Origin: Saprospiraceae bacterium UBA6168
Lineage (GTDB): Bacteria > Bacteroidota > Bacteroidia > Chitinophagales > Saprospiraceae
Reading direction: 5' to 3'
Length of the DNA stretch: 48,596 nucleotides
NCBI GenBank assembly: GCA_002435785.1
Contig: DIUC01000065.1
Location: 1-48,596 of the forward strand
This document shows positions 14,711-23,857 of the stretch, piece after piece. The notes under the pieces are model-generated. The model was not told where the DNA came from. It did no database searches and saw only the letters and a program-made list of their open reading frames with translations. The number at the start of each line of letters is the position of its first letter. Position 1 is the first letter of the stretch. Made by a program: the position numbers and the translations under genes.

Positions 14711-17700
14711 TTGTCCTTGAAGCTACGCCGTCCGTTGAAAATAGTCGCCAAGCTGCTCGCTATCCTGCTCTTGCTGGTGCTGCTGCTGCTATTTGTGTTG
14801 CAACTCCCCGCCACGCAACGCTGGCTCACGCCCAAATTGGAAAACTGGCTGGCTGAAAAGCTAAAGACGGAGGTCACTATCGAAAGCGTCGGCATCCGGT
14901 TCCCCAAAGCCTTGGAAATCAAGGGGTTCAATGTAAAAACCCCAGAAGGAGACTCCCTGCTCAGTGTGGGAAGCCTGCTCGTGGATTTAGAAATGTGGGG
15001 GCTTTTCAATAGTGATATCACCATCCAAAAAATAGCACTCAAAAACGCTTCCGTTAACCTTCGACAGGAAGCAGGTCGCTCCAATTTCGCCTTTATCCTC
15101 GAAGCCTTTGCCACCCCTACCGAAGCTGAACTCCCACCTACCCCCGCCGATACTTCTGGCGGCTTTCGGCTGGTGATGAAACCTTTTGTGGTGGACTTCG
15201 AGGCGGTCGCTTTTTCTTGGCAAGACTTTGACGGTCAGCAGTTTATCAAAGCCAGACTTGGCAAAATGCTCATCGAAGCAGAAAAGGCCGACTTCAAAAA
15301 CACCCTTTTTTCCGTTGAAAAATTGACGATTTCCGATGCCGATATTTCCTATCGTGACCTCGGCCCGCCACCTCCCGATACCTCCGGCGCAGCCACACTT
15401 TTTGATGTTTTGGTGAAAAACGGGGACATCAATAATTCCCGCATTTTCTACGAAACCGACTCGCTTGCCCTCACCACCCGACTCAACGAAACGGTTCTGG
15501 AGGATTTTCGCCTCCTCTCCAATGCAGCGGGGCTTTCCGTCAGTGCAAAAGCGTTGGAATTGGCCGATTCCGACATCGCCTTTCGGCAAAAAAGCACACC
15601 GCAAACCCCCGGCAAATTCAACGCTGCCGACCTCGACCTCAAGGGCCTTCAAGCTGATTTGACCGATTTCACCTATCAAAACCAAGCCTTAAACGTCAAT
15701 GTGGCGGAATTGACTGGCAAGGACAAATCGGGACTTGACCTGCGCAAGTTGGAGGGCAAAATCGCCTATTCCCCAGCGGCACTTTCCTTGCAAGACATTG
15801 ATTTAGCGGCAAATACGACAAAATTGGAAGGTTCGGTGGAACTGAAATTCGGGGCAGAAGGCCAGGCCCCCATCACCAATTTTTCCGCTAACCTACGAGA
15901 AGCAGGTGGGCAAATCGGCGACCTGCTCCAATTCCTACCGGACGGCCCCGCAATGGCCGATTTGAAGAAAATGGCTAACAACAGTTGGTCGGCCTCCGGC
16001 AAAGTGGAAGGGACAATGGACCAAATCAATGCCCAAAACCTCCAAGTCGCTTTTGGCAAAAACACCCGGCTTAGTAGCTCCGGTCGCATCTCCAACATCC
16101 GTTCCCTCGACCGCCTCGAAGCGGATTTGCGGCTCACCGATTTCTATTTCGACAAGGCCGATTTAGCCTTTTATTTGAAGGGGAAAAATTTGCCACTCCC
16201 CGCCTTCGCAAAAGCAAGCGGCACGGTACGGGGTAGGTCCGGCTTGCTCAACATTAACCTGATTGGCAGTTTCGGCAGCATAGACACATTGGTGGTGGCG
16301 CCTGCCAACCCTGACGTGGCACGGTTCAACCTCAGCGGCGAACTCAAGGGCTTGGCCAACCCGAAAACCATGCAAATGGACTTGGACATCCAGCAGTTCG
16401 AGGCCTCCGGCAGCAATTTTGCGGGTTTTGTGCCAAAAGACATGACGCTGCCCGATAGTATTTCCCTGACCGGAAAGCTGAAGGGCGGCATGAACGATTT
16501 GTTTGCCGACCTGAAACTTGGTGCACAGCGCAAAGGAGCAGCCAGCAACCTTGCCGTATTGGGCAACTTCCAGCACCTTGACAAACCGGACAGCCTGCGC
16601 TTCGACCTCAGTTTTTCGGGAAAAGTGGCCAAGCAGGAAATTTTCGGCTACGTGGCGGACTCGCTCGTGACGCCCTACCTCGAATTGCCGTCCGTGGTGG
16701 CGCTTGAAGGCAAGGCAAAAGGAAGGGTGCAAAACCTCACGGCTGCCCTGACACTTGGGCTGGGCGAACAAGGTACGTTGGCACTTGACGGCTACCGCAA
16801 TGGCGAAAAATATGGAGCGAACATTGAAGGCAAACAATTGAAAGTCAGCGAGTTGGCTGCCGACAGCTTGCTGCCGCAACTGCGGCTGCTCAATATTTCG
16901 GCGCAACTTGAGGGTCAAGGTTTTGACATCGGAAAGACGGCCACCGTTACGCTCACCAGCAAAATCCCCACCTTGATATGGGAGGAAATGACTTTTGAAA
17001 ACACTGTTTTGAACGGCAACCTAACAGGCAAAAAGTTCGATGTAAGACTGACCAGCCCCGACCGCCGGGTACACCTCGACTTAACGGCAAACGGCGATTT
17101 GGGTGGCGAAAAACCCAAACTTGAATGGAATGCGTTGTTTGATTGCGTTGACTTGAAAGCGTTTAACATTTCTGAAAAAAACGCCACCGCCTGCTTCCGC
17201 TTGCGGGGCAATGCCGATGGGCTTTCCATGGACACGCTCGACGCACTTGTTTTTTTGGAAGACATGCAGCTTCAGGTTGATTCGCTGAAATTGCATCCGG
17301 GCGACGTGAAGTTTGCGGCCTCCATGCACCAAGGGAAAAACGACCTCGCCATCACTTCCGACTGGCTGAACGCATGGGTGCGGGGCAAATTTAACCCAGC
17401 AAACCTGCCGCACCTGGCCAACGATTTTTTCCAGCATTATTTCGAAATGAACCCCGTCGTCCATTCGACCAACACCCAACACCAAGCGCCAATCACTGAT
17501 ACCCTTGCCTTTGGGTTAGCACTCGCACATCCTGACCTCTTCACGAGCGGCATCCTGCCCGGCTTGTCGCAGCTCGACACGATTGCTGTATCGGGCAATT
17601 TCGACGCTGCCAGCTTCCGGTTTGTTTTTGACACCAAATTGCCGCGCTCCAATTACAATGAATGGAACATGAAAGACTTGTCGTTCCATGCCGATGGCAA

Positions 17701-19729
17701 TGGCAAAACGGCGGCTTTCAAGTTGAAGATTCCTTCGGTCAAGCAGTACGGTGAAGCATTCGTCAGGGACCTCAGCCTCGACGGCACCCTCGACGGCAAT
17801 AGGGCCGTTGCGCAGCTCACCGCCTTGGACAGCACAGGAAAAGAACGCTATCGGCTTGGTCTTTTTGCTGAAACAAACGACTTCAGGGAAGGCTACACGG
17901 CGCATTTTTCACCCAAACAACTTATTGACTATCAGGACTGGAGCTTGCCCGAAGCCAACAGCGTGAACTATACCAGTAAAGCAGTTACGGTAAAAAACTT
18001 CCACCTTACCAACGGCGAACAAGCCCTCCGCCTCGATGGCACATCCACAGTGTTGGCCGATGGCAACCGCACGCTGGGGTTTAAGGTGGAAATGGACCGC
18101 CTGGGTATCGCCACCTTCGGGGCACTACTTGCGAGCAGCCTGAAAAACCCCTCCGGTTGGTTGGATGGCAAGCTCGAAATTGGCGGCACGGTGGCCGCTC
18201 CAAAACCCTCTGGCAGCTTGTCTTTGAATCAGGTGAAAGCGACCTTGGCGATGACCAACGTGCGCTACGCATTGAGTGACAAGAAATTGGAATTTGCGCC
18301 AGATGGCATTGACCTGAGTGGCCTGACGCTCACCGACCCGCAAGGCAACAGCCTTAATATCAAAGGCAAATTGAAGACGACCGACTGGAGCGGCCTTCGC
18401 TACGACCTCGAAGTTTCTGCCAGAAACTGGCTGGTGATGGACACCAAAAAAAGCCAAAATGTGGCATACTACGGCAAGTTGGTCGCCAATGCGAACGGCA
18501 CGGTTCGGGGCCCGATTTCGGAGCCGGACATTTCGTTGACCATCAGTCCAGTGAAAGGCTCAATGATGCACTACCTTCACGACGATGCTCAAAATAAAGC
18601 GGAGGGCAACGGCGTGGTGGTGTTTGTGAAACCCGCAGGGGCAGCCCAAACGGAACGAAAGATACTTTCAAAAAAATACCCGTTTCACCTCAACCTGAAC
18701 CTCGACTTGAACGATGACCTGGAGTTGGACATCATTGCCGACCCCGTTTCGGGCGACAATTTCGAGGGGACGCTGGAGGGCAGGTTGAGCCTCGAAATTT
18801 TCCCCGATGGCAAAATGAACCTGGCGGGCAGGTGCGAGGTAAAGCGGGGCAATTATCGTTACACCTACCAGCAAATTGTCAAACGGCGATTTGAAGTGGC
18901 CCCTGGCAGCAACCTTGCGTGGTCGGGCGACCCGTTCAAGCCCGACTTACAGATAACAGCAAGGTACGTTGTGCGCACCTCCCCACATCCGTTGTTGTTG
19001 AATTGGGGGGCGGACATTGAAAAATTGAACTCGCCAGAAGGTAGGGATTTTCAAACCTTCTTCCTCAACTTTAAGGTGACGGGTGATTTGCTTCGCCCCC
19101 AACTGACCATTGACTTGGAATATCCCGACACGGACAGTGAGACCTTCACCGGCACGGGCATTCAAGGCAATTCCGGTAGCACCGATATCGCCGCTGCAAT
19201 AACTTCCTTGAACCAGGACCAGGCGCAGCTATCCCAACAGGTGTTCAGCCTGCTGATTTTCAATCGTTTTTCGGGGGATACGAGAGGGGCGGGGGCCGCT
19301 TCTCAGGATGCGATTACCGCTGGGCTGAACAGCTTTTTGACCAGCCAGTTCAATACCTTGGCCGACCAATACCTCCGGTTCGTGGATGTTCAGTTGGAGA
19401 CGAAAGAGGACGCTACCTTTGGGGACAATGACGAGTACACCGGCACGACGAACTACAACTTGCGGTTGCAAAAGTCTTTTTTCAACGACCGTTTGGTATT
19501 CAAGCTAAGTGGCGGCGCAGCCGAGGACCGTGGCTCGGAGTCGGAATGGCGGGGTACTTTTGAAAACGCATCGGTGGAGTATTCGCTGACGCCGAGCGGC
19601 ATCTTCAAGGTTCGGGCTTTTTCAGAGGACGGCCTCCGGCTGTTGGACGCCAATGGGGCGAGAAATTCAGGTGCAGGTGTATTGTTCACCAAAGAGTTCA
19701 AGCGGGTGTTTAGGAGGAAGAAAAAATAA
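14711..19729 (+). CDS. tamB: TamB-family translocation/assembly module protein
   Basis: This protein of about 1672 residues has a single N-terminal membrane anchor (IVAKLLAILLLLVLLLLFVL, about 11-30). A very long repetitive beta-rich region follows (AsmA-like/beta-taco), and then the TamB C-terminal domain (DUF490, roughly the last 450 residues, including LEGRLSLEIFPDGKMNLAGR, NLAWSGDPFKPDLQITARY and QLSQQVFSLLIFNRF). TamB proteins span the periplasm from the inner membrane and act in outer-membrane protein or lipid delivery with a TamA-type partner. That partner is encoded 15 bp downstream, confirming an operon. No ATG exists near the anchor; the start must be TTG, at 14711 or 14717. The promoter -7 box ends at 14709, which favours 14717. 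Length is within the Bacteroidota range. Confidence 0.93.
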   Translation: MSLKLRRPLKIVAKLLAILLLLVLLLLFVLQLPATQRWLTPKLENWLAEKLKTEVTIESVGIRFPKALEIKGFNVKTPEGDSLLSVGSLLVDLEMWGLFNSDITIQKIALKNASVNLRQEAGRSNFAFILEAFATPTEAELPPTPADTSGGFRLVMKPFVVDFEAVAFSWQDFDGQQFIKARLGKMLIEAEKADFKNTLFSVEKLTISDADISYRDLGPPPPDTSGAATLFDVLVKNGDINNSRIFYETDSLALTTRLNETVLEDFRLLSNAAGLSVSAKALELADSDIAFRQKSTPQTPGKFNAADLDLKGLQADLTDFTYQNQALNVNVAELTGKDKSGLDLRKLEGKIAYSPAALSLQDIDLAANTTKLEGSVELKFGAEGQAPITNFSANLREAGGQIGDLLQFLPDGPAMADLKKMANNSWSASGKVEGTMDQINAQNLQVAFGKNTRLSSSGRISNIRSLDRLEADLRLTDFYFDKADLAFYLKGKNLPLPAFAKASGTVRGRSGLLNINLIGSFGSIDTLVVAPANPDVARFNLSGELKGLANPKTMQMDLDIQQFEASGSNFAGFVPKDMTLPDSISLTGKLKGGMNDLFADLKLGAQRKGAASNLAVLGNFQHLDKPDSLRFDLSFSGKVAKQEIFGYVADSLVTPYLELPSVVALEGKAKGRVQNLTAALTLGLGEQGTLALDGYRNGEKYGANIEGKQLKVSELAADSLLPQLRLLNISAQLEGQGFDIGKTATVTLTSKIPTLIWEEMTFENTVLNGNLTGKKFDVRLTSPDRRVHLDLTANGDLGGEKPKLEWNALFDCVDLKAFNISEKNATACFRLRGNADGLSMDTLDALVFLEDMQLQVDSLKLHPGDVKFAASMHQGKNDLAITSDWLNAWVRGKFNPANLPHLANDFFQHYFEMNPVVHSTNTQHQAPITDTLAFGLALAHPDLFTSGILPGLSQLDTIAVSGNFDAASFRFVFDTKLPRSNYNEWNMKDLSFHADGNGKTAAFKLKIPSVKQYGEAFVRDLSLDGTLDGNRAVAQLTALDSTGKERYRLGLFAETNDFREGYTAHFSPKQLIDYQDWSLPEANSVNYTSKAVTVKNFHLTNGEQALRLDGTSTVLADGNRTLGFKVEMDRLGIATFGALLASSLKNPSGWLDGKLEIGGTVAAPKPSGSLSLNQVKATLAMTNVRYALSDKKLEFAPDGIDLSGLTLTDPQGNSLNIKGKLKTTDWSGLRYDLEVSARNWLVMDTKKSQNVAYYGKLVANANGTVRGPISEPDISLTISPVKGSMMHYLHDDAQNKAEGNGVVVFVKPAGAAQTERKILSKKYPFHLNLNLDLNDDLELDIIADPVSGDNFEGTLEGRLSLEIFPDGKMNLAGRCEVKRGNYRYTYQQIVKRRFEVAPGSNLAWSGDPFKPDLQITARYVVRTSPHPLLLNWGADIEKLNSPEGRDFQTFFLNFKVTGDLLRPQLTIDLEYPDTDSETFTGTGIQGNSGSTDIAAAITSLNQDQAQLSQQVFSLLIFNRFSGDTRGAGAASQDAITAGLNSFLTSQFNTLADQYLRFVDVQLETKEDATFGDNDEYTGTTNYNLRLQKSFFNDRLVFKLSGGAAEDRGSESEWRGTFENASVEYSLTPSGIFKVRAFSEDGLRLLDANGARNSGAGVLFTKEFKRVFRRKKK

Positions 19730-19744
19730 AAACAATCCAATCAG

Positions 19745-22075
19745 TTGAAAATCAACCAGATAATACCTTTTTTCGGCTTCCTGCTGGTCGTGCTGTTGCT
19801 GTCAAGCTGCACAGGCACCTTGTTGTTGCCCAAGGGAGAAACGCTTTACACGGGTGCGAGTGTAAAGGTGAAAGCACCCGAAAAAAACTGGAAAACAGGT
19901 AAGTTGGAGGCCGCCCTGCCAAAAGCAATCGTACTACCACGTCCCAACCGGAAATTGCTTTGGTTTCGGGGTGGGGTGGCGGTGTACAACACTTTTCACA
20001 ACCCCAACAAGGAAAAAGGAATTGGAAACTGGATTTCAGATAAACTTGGCAAAGCCCCCGTCTTGTTCACCGAAGACATTGCGGTCACGCACCAAAAATC
20101 GCTCACAGCCGTTGCCGCTGAGTTTGGTTTTTTTGAAGTAAACGTGGTGACCAAGAAAGGCGGTTTGGGAAAAAGGACAAAATTGAAGCACACCGTCCAC
20201 CTGTTGAAACCTGCCAAAATTTTGGGAAACCTGGAGTTCCCGTCCGACACGGGTGCGGTGGAGCAGCGGTTGTTGGAACTGAAAAACAGCACCTTGCTGA
20301 AAGCTGGTTTGCCCTACAACTACGAGCTGCTAAAATTGGAGCGCCTCCGGCTCACCGACTCGCTCCGCAACGAAGGATGGTTCTACCTTTCTCCTGACCA
20401 CTTTGTTTTTGATGCTGACACTTTGCAACAATCTGGCGAGGTGCTGCTTTCGCTACGCTTCAAGGACGATGTGACGATGGTGGAAAAACGCCGCTACCGC
20501 ATCGGCGAAATCCTCATTTTTCCCGACTATGACCTCAAGGTGGCGGGACAACAAGGCCAACGAATGGAGGAGGTAGATGACTGCGTTTCGATAGTTTACA
20601 CCGAAAAAAGCGTCAGGAACAGCTTGATTTTGGACAATATCCGCTTTCGCTGCGGAGAATATTTTTCAAATGAAAACTACCGAACCTCGTTGTTCCGGCT
20701 GCTCAACCTCCAGTTTTTCAAGTTCGTGAACATCCGGTTTGAACGCTCAGCATTGTCCGATAGCCTACTGGAGGTCCATGTGCTGTTAACGCCCACCATA
20801 CCCCAGAAAGCGGAGGCTTCTCTATCTGGCGTTTTTTCCCCACAAAACTATTTTGGAACACAGACAGGCTTGAGCCTGCAGCACCGCAACATCTTTGGAG
20901 GTGCCGAGATACTGCGGTTTGCATGGGAGGGTGCATTGCTCCGCCTGACCACCGATGACACAAAAAGTACCCTTTTTTACAGCAACACAAAGGCACAATT
21001 GACGCTACCGCAAAAAATACCGGGCTTGCGCCTCCGCCAAAAAAATGCCCTTTCGGCGACCAAGTTCTCGCTCGGGCATACGCTTTATTACTTCCGGGAG
21101 CCGCTGGTTGAGGATGAAAAAATCGGTATAGGGTTCCATGAAGTGGATGCTGAGGGGGGCTTTGTTTGGAAAAAAAATCGGCAGGGCACTATCACGCATG
21201 AGTTGAACCCCTTGAGCTTGAAGCTAAGGTTTGTCACCATGAGTATTGCTGGGGTCAAAAACCTGCTGTTGGAAGAAATTTTGACCGCAACGACGGTGGC
21301 GGAAAGGAACGATGTGCTGTTTTTTGCGACCTTGTTGGAACTCCGGCCCAACTACGCCTTCGTGTTCGACGACCGCCAGGGTGTCCCCAGAAAATGGTCC
21401 AACTTGTTCCGGCAAAAGTTCAGTTTCCTGAGCAGCAAGTTCCTGTTGCCAGATTATATTGACAAGGCTGCGAACATTGGGTACTCCGTCAATATTTTCA
21501 CCGAAAGCGACTTCCGGCAGTACATCAATTTGAGCCGGAAAGCGATATTGGCGTGGCGGTTGTCGCTGTTTGCGGGCTTGCCAGTGAAGGAGGGCAGCGT
21601 CATCTCGCCGACCAACCTGTACACCATTGGTGGTGCTTCCAGTGTTCGGGCTTTTGCGCCCCGCTCCATTGGGCCAGGGGCCTCCAATCCCCCCGATATT
21701 GGCAGCTCGGACGTGGTCTTAAACATCCTGACGAATCACACCGGGAATTTGATGCTGTTGGGGAATGTGGAGCTGCGCCGAAAACTCGGCAAGAGTTGGG
21801 AAGTGGCAGCCTTCGTGGATGCTGGCAACGTCTGGTTGTCGGATCCCAACGAGAAATTGCCGGGCGGCGATTTCTCCACCGACCGTTTTTACAAAGAACT
21901 GGCATCGGGCACGGGTGCTGGGATTCGGTTTACGCTGGGGTTTTTCGTCCTTCGCCTCGATGTGGCCATCCCACTTTCCAAGCCCTACAACCCGGCAGGA
22001 AGCCGATTGATTGGACAACCCGGCTTTGGAAGCTATGTCCCCCGTGGGAATTTGGCTTTTGGGTATCCGTTTTAG
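19745..22075 (+). CDS. TamL-like BamA/TamA-family outer-membrane lipoprotein
   Basis: This 776-residue protein has a signal sequence ending in a lipobox (LLSSC, Cys22). It is thus a lipidated member of the Omp85 family, a form known as TamL in Bacteroidota. POTRA-like domains follow (about 150-330, with YNYELLKLERLRLTDSLRNEG). A C-terminal 16-strand barrel region (about 365-776) contains GGASSVRAFAPRSIGPG, the family's conserved motif before the last strands, and ends in YPF, the expected aromatic C-terminal signal. It should partner TamB to insert or transport outer-membrane components. The gene starts with TTG at 19745, 15 bp after the tamB stop, so the two are co-transcribed. A homologous barrel of the BAM complex proper would lack the lipobox. 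Confidence 0.92.
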   Translation: MKINQIIPFFGFLLVVLLLSSCTGTLLLPKGETLYTGASVKVKAPEKNWKTGKLEAALPKAIVLPRPNRKLLWFRGGVAVYNTFHNPNKEKGIGNWISDKLGKAPVLFTEDIAVTHQKSLTAVAAEFGFFEVNVVTKKGGLGKRTKLKHTVHLLKPAKILGNLEFPSDTGAVEQRLLELKNSTLLKAGLPYNYELLKLERLRLTDSLRNEGWFYLSPDHFVFDADTLQQSGEVLLSLRFKDDVTMVEKRRYRIGEILIFPDYDLKVAGQQGQRMEEVDDCVSIVYTEKSVRNSLILDNIRFRCGEYFSNENYRTSLFRLLNLQFFKFVNIRFERSALSDSLLEVHVLLTPTIPQKAEASLSGVFSPQNYFGTQTGLSLQHRNIFGGAEILRFAWEGALLRLTTDDTKSTLFYSNTKAQLTLPQKIPGLRLRQKNALSATKFSLGHTLYYFREPLVEDEKIGIGFHEVDAEGGFVWKKNRQGTITHELNPLSLKLRFVTMSIAGVKNLLLEEILTATTVAERNDVLFFATLLELRPNYAFVFDDRQGVPRKWSNLFRQKFSFLSSKFLLPDYIDKAANIGYSVNIFTESDFRQYINLSRKAILAWRLSLFAGLPVKEGSVISPTNLYTIGGASSVRAFAPRSIGPGASNPPDIGSSDVVLNILTNHTGNLMLLGNVELRRKLGKSWEVAAFVDAGNVWLSDPNEKLPGGDFSTDRFYKELASGTGAGIRFTLGFFVLRLDVAIPLSKPYNPAGSRLIGQPGFGSYVPRGNLAFGYPF

Positions 22076-22198
22076 TACAACTATTGGTCAGGATGGACAA
22101 GTGCGAAGAATAGCTTTGAGCCAGAAAGTTCCATAGTTTAATGAACATTTATGTTGCCAAAACAAGTGCTAATGGCATTGCCGTTGCCTTACAATACT

Positions 22199-22858
22199 TT
22201 ACTTCTCATTGGTCACAAAGGCAAGCTTTGAGTTTTTGTATTTCTCCTTTTCCAACATTTCCTGAAACTTGAGCATGGTTTGGAGCGGGCCTTGGTCGGC
22301 GGCCAAGTTTATCATCCATGCGGGTATGTTGCCACCGGGGTCGGAGTTGAGGGTGTAGTCCACCCGGACCTTGCCGTTTCCAATGGGGGTAAAGAGCCAA
22401 TAGAGTTCCGCTTTTTTGATGCGCACGACGCTTTCTTTTTCACCCTCCATCCAGTGGGCCGAGGTGGTCTTGGAATGGAGTGCCAAAGTCTTTTTGTCCT
22501 GCCATATCTTGGAGTGCAGCACGAGGTCCCGGTTTTCGAAGGGCCACGGAAAATCAATCAGGGTATAGTAATAGGCTTCAGTGTCCGAAACCTGCTTAAT
22601 GGTCCTTGACTTGAGGGAGGCATACACCCAATCATCGTAACCTTCCACGTGGGTCAGCACGGCGGCGATGGTTTGGAGGGGGGCCTCCACGGTCGTGGAG
22701 AATTTCATTTCTTTGATGTTGGTGCCGGCTTGGTCACGGACATACACTTTGATGCCGCCCTTGTCCCTTTTCAGTTGCCAATCCTGTGCATGAAGCACAG
22801 TCGCAGAGAGGAGAAAGGACAAAAAGAGAAAAGAAAAAGCCGTAGGTCTATTTTTCAT
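22199..22858 (-). CDS. Exported START/SRPBCC-domain lipid-binding-type protein
   Basis: I place the start at the ATG at 22858 (219 residues), because this gives a proper signal peptide (MKNRPTAFSFLFLSFLLS, cleavage near LHAQD). An upstream in-frame ATG would put 33 polar residues before it. The mature part is a START-like fold: GIKVYVRD, then IAAVLTHVEGYDDWVY, YTLIDFPWPFENRDLVLH and VRVDYTLNSDPGGNIPAWM, near the end LLKFQ-like helix. START domains hold a hydrophobic ligand such as a lipid. Bacterial exported versions have no settled function. The gene is divergent from thyA, with about 98 bp between the two starts. Confidence 0.88.
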   Translation of the reverse strand: MKNRPTAFSFLFLSFLLSATVLHAQDWQLKRDKGGIKVYVRDQAGTNIKEMKFSTTVEAPLQTIAAVLTHVEGYDDWVYASLKSRTIKQVSDTEAYYYTLIDFPWPFENRDLVLHSKIWQDKKTLALHSKTTSAHWMEGEKESVVRIKKAELYWLFTPIGNGKVRVDYTLNSDPGGNIPAWMINLAADQGPLQTMLKFQEMLEKEKYKNSKLAFVTNEK

Positions 22859-22902
22859 AAATTCAAGGTTAACTGGTCTAAAACGAATAGGAGACCGGAA
22901 TG

Positions 22903-22935
22903 TTGAGTTGGATTTTCCAAGGTTTTTTACTTTTG
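22903..22935 (+). promoter_or_regulatory. Promoter of thyA
   Basis: TTG (22903-22905) and TACTTTTG (22928-22935) are separated by 22 bp, matching the Bacteroidota -33/-7 consensus. The predicted leader to the ATG at 22956 is only about 14 nt. Confidence 0.6.
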
Positions 22936-22955
22936 GGCAAAATCCTTGAAAAGAC

Positions 22956-23750
22956 ATGCGCCAGTACCACGATTTGCTTCAACATATTTTCCAAAATGGT
23001 TCTGAAAAAAGTGACCGCACAGGCACAGGCACCATTAGCGTTTTTGGCTACCAGATGCGGTTCGACCTGAGAGACGGTTTCCCCCTTTTGACCACAAAAA
23101 AACTCCATACAAAATCCATTATTTACGAGCTGTTGTGGTTCCTGATGGGCGATACAAACGTAAAATATTTGCAGGAAAATGGCGTGAGGATATGGAACGA
23201 GTGGGCCGACAAAAACGGCGACCTTGGCCCCATATATGGCAAGCAGTGGGTGGCTTGGGAGGGAAAGGACGGAAGCCCCATCAACCAAATTGCGCAAGCA
23301 ATACAGCAGATAAAACAGAACCCCGACAGCCGCCGCATCATCGTCAATGCGTGGAACGTGGCTGACCTGCCCAATATGGGCCTCAGCCCATGCCATGCCC
23401 TTTTTCAGTTTTATGTGGCCAATGGTCGGCTCTCTTGCCAGCTCTATCAACGCTCCGCCGACGTGTTCCTCGGCGTACCTTTCAACATCGCTTCTTATGC
23501 TTTGCTCACGCAAATGGTGGCGCAGGTTTGCGACTTGGAGCCGGGCGAGTTCATACACACTTTCGGCGATGTCCACCTCTACCTGAACCATGTGGAGCAA
23601 GCGAAATTGCAACTCACCAGACAGCCCCGCCCGCTCCCTCGCCTCGAAATCAACCCAGCGGTCAAGGATATTTTTTCGTTCAAATTCGAGGACTTCAGCC
23701 TCCACGACTACGACCCATACCCGCATATCAAGGCAGAAGTGGCCGTTTGA
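22956..23750 (+). CDS. thyA: Thymidylate synthase
   Basis: This enzyme methylates dUMP to dTMP with methylenetetrahydrofolate, in the cytoplasm. It has 264 residues, the exact length of the Escherichia coli enzyme. The catalytic cysteine is Cys146 in LSPCHALFQFY. Other signatures are DRTGTGT (20-26), FPLLTTKKLH (42-51), the NEWADKNGDLGPIYGKQW loop (81-98), PDSRRIIVNAWN (123-134), QRSADVFLGVPFNIASY and HTFGDVHLYLNH. All are intact. No dihydrofolate reductase gene follows, although the pair is often adjacent in other bacteria; a simple-repeat hairpin and an SDR gene follow instead. The gene has its own promoter. Confidence 0.98.
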   Translation: MRQYHDLLQHIFQNGSEKSDRTGTGTISVFGYQMRFDLRDGFPLLTTKKLHTKSIIYELLWFLMGDTNVKYLQENGVRIWNEWADKNGDLGPIYGKQWVAWEGKDGSPINQIAQAIQQIKQNPDSRRIIVNAWNVADLPNMGLSPCHALFQFYVANGRLSCQLYQRSADVFLGVPFNIASYALLTQMVAQVCDLEPGEFIHTFGDVHLYLNHVEQAKLQLTRQPRPLPRLEINPAVKDIFSFKFEDFSLHDYDPYPHIKAEVAV

Positions 23751-23761
23751 AAACAGTTATT

Positions 23762-23843
23762 GGGTTATTGAGATATTGAGTTATTGTGTGATTGAATTTT
23801 CACCGATACCTAATAACCCAATAACCCAATCACTCAATAACCC
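23762..23843. repeat. Long imperfect inverted repeat built from TTATTGGG-type heptamers/octamers
   Basis: Arms of about 33 bp (23762-23794 and 23811-23843) are built of variants of TTATTGGG/TTATTGAG. The outer 11 bp (GGGTTATTGAG with CTCAATAACCC) pair perfectly, and the rest has about seven mismatches. The repeat lies between the thyA stop and the GTG start of the SDR gene, so it could act as a terminator or attenuator. Confidence 0.75.
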
Positions 23844-23857
23844 ATTAACTTCACCCC

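Noticed and set aside
22878..23726. 282-codon minus-strand frame opposite thyA
   Set aside because: It is antisense to a fully conserved thymidylate synthase and has no recognisable domain.
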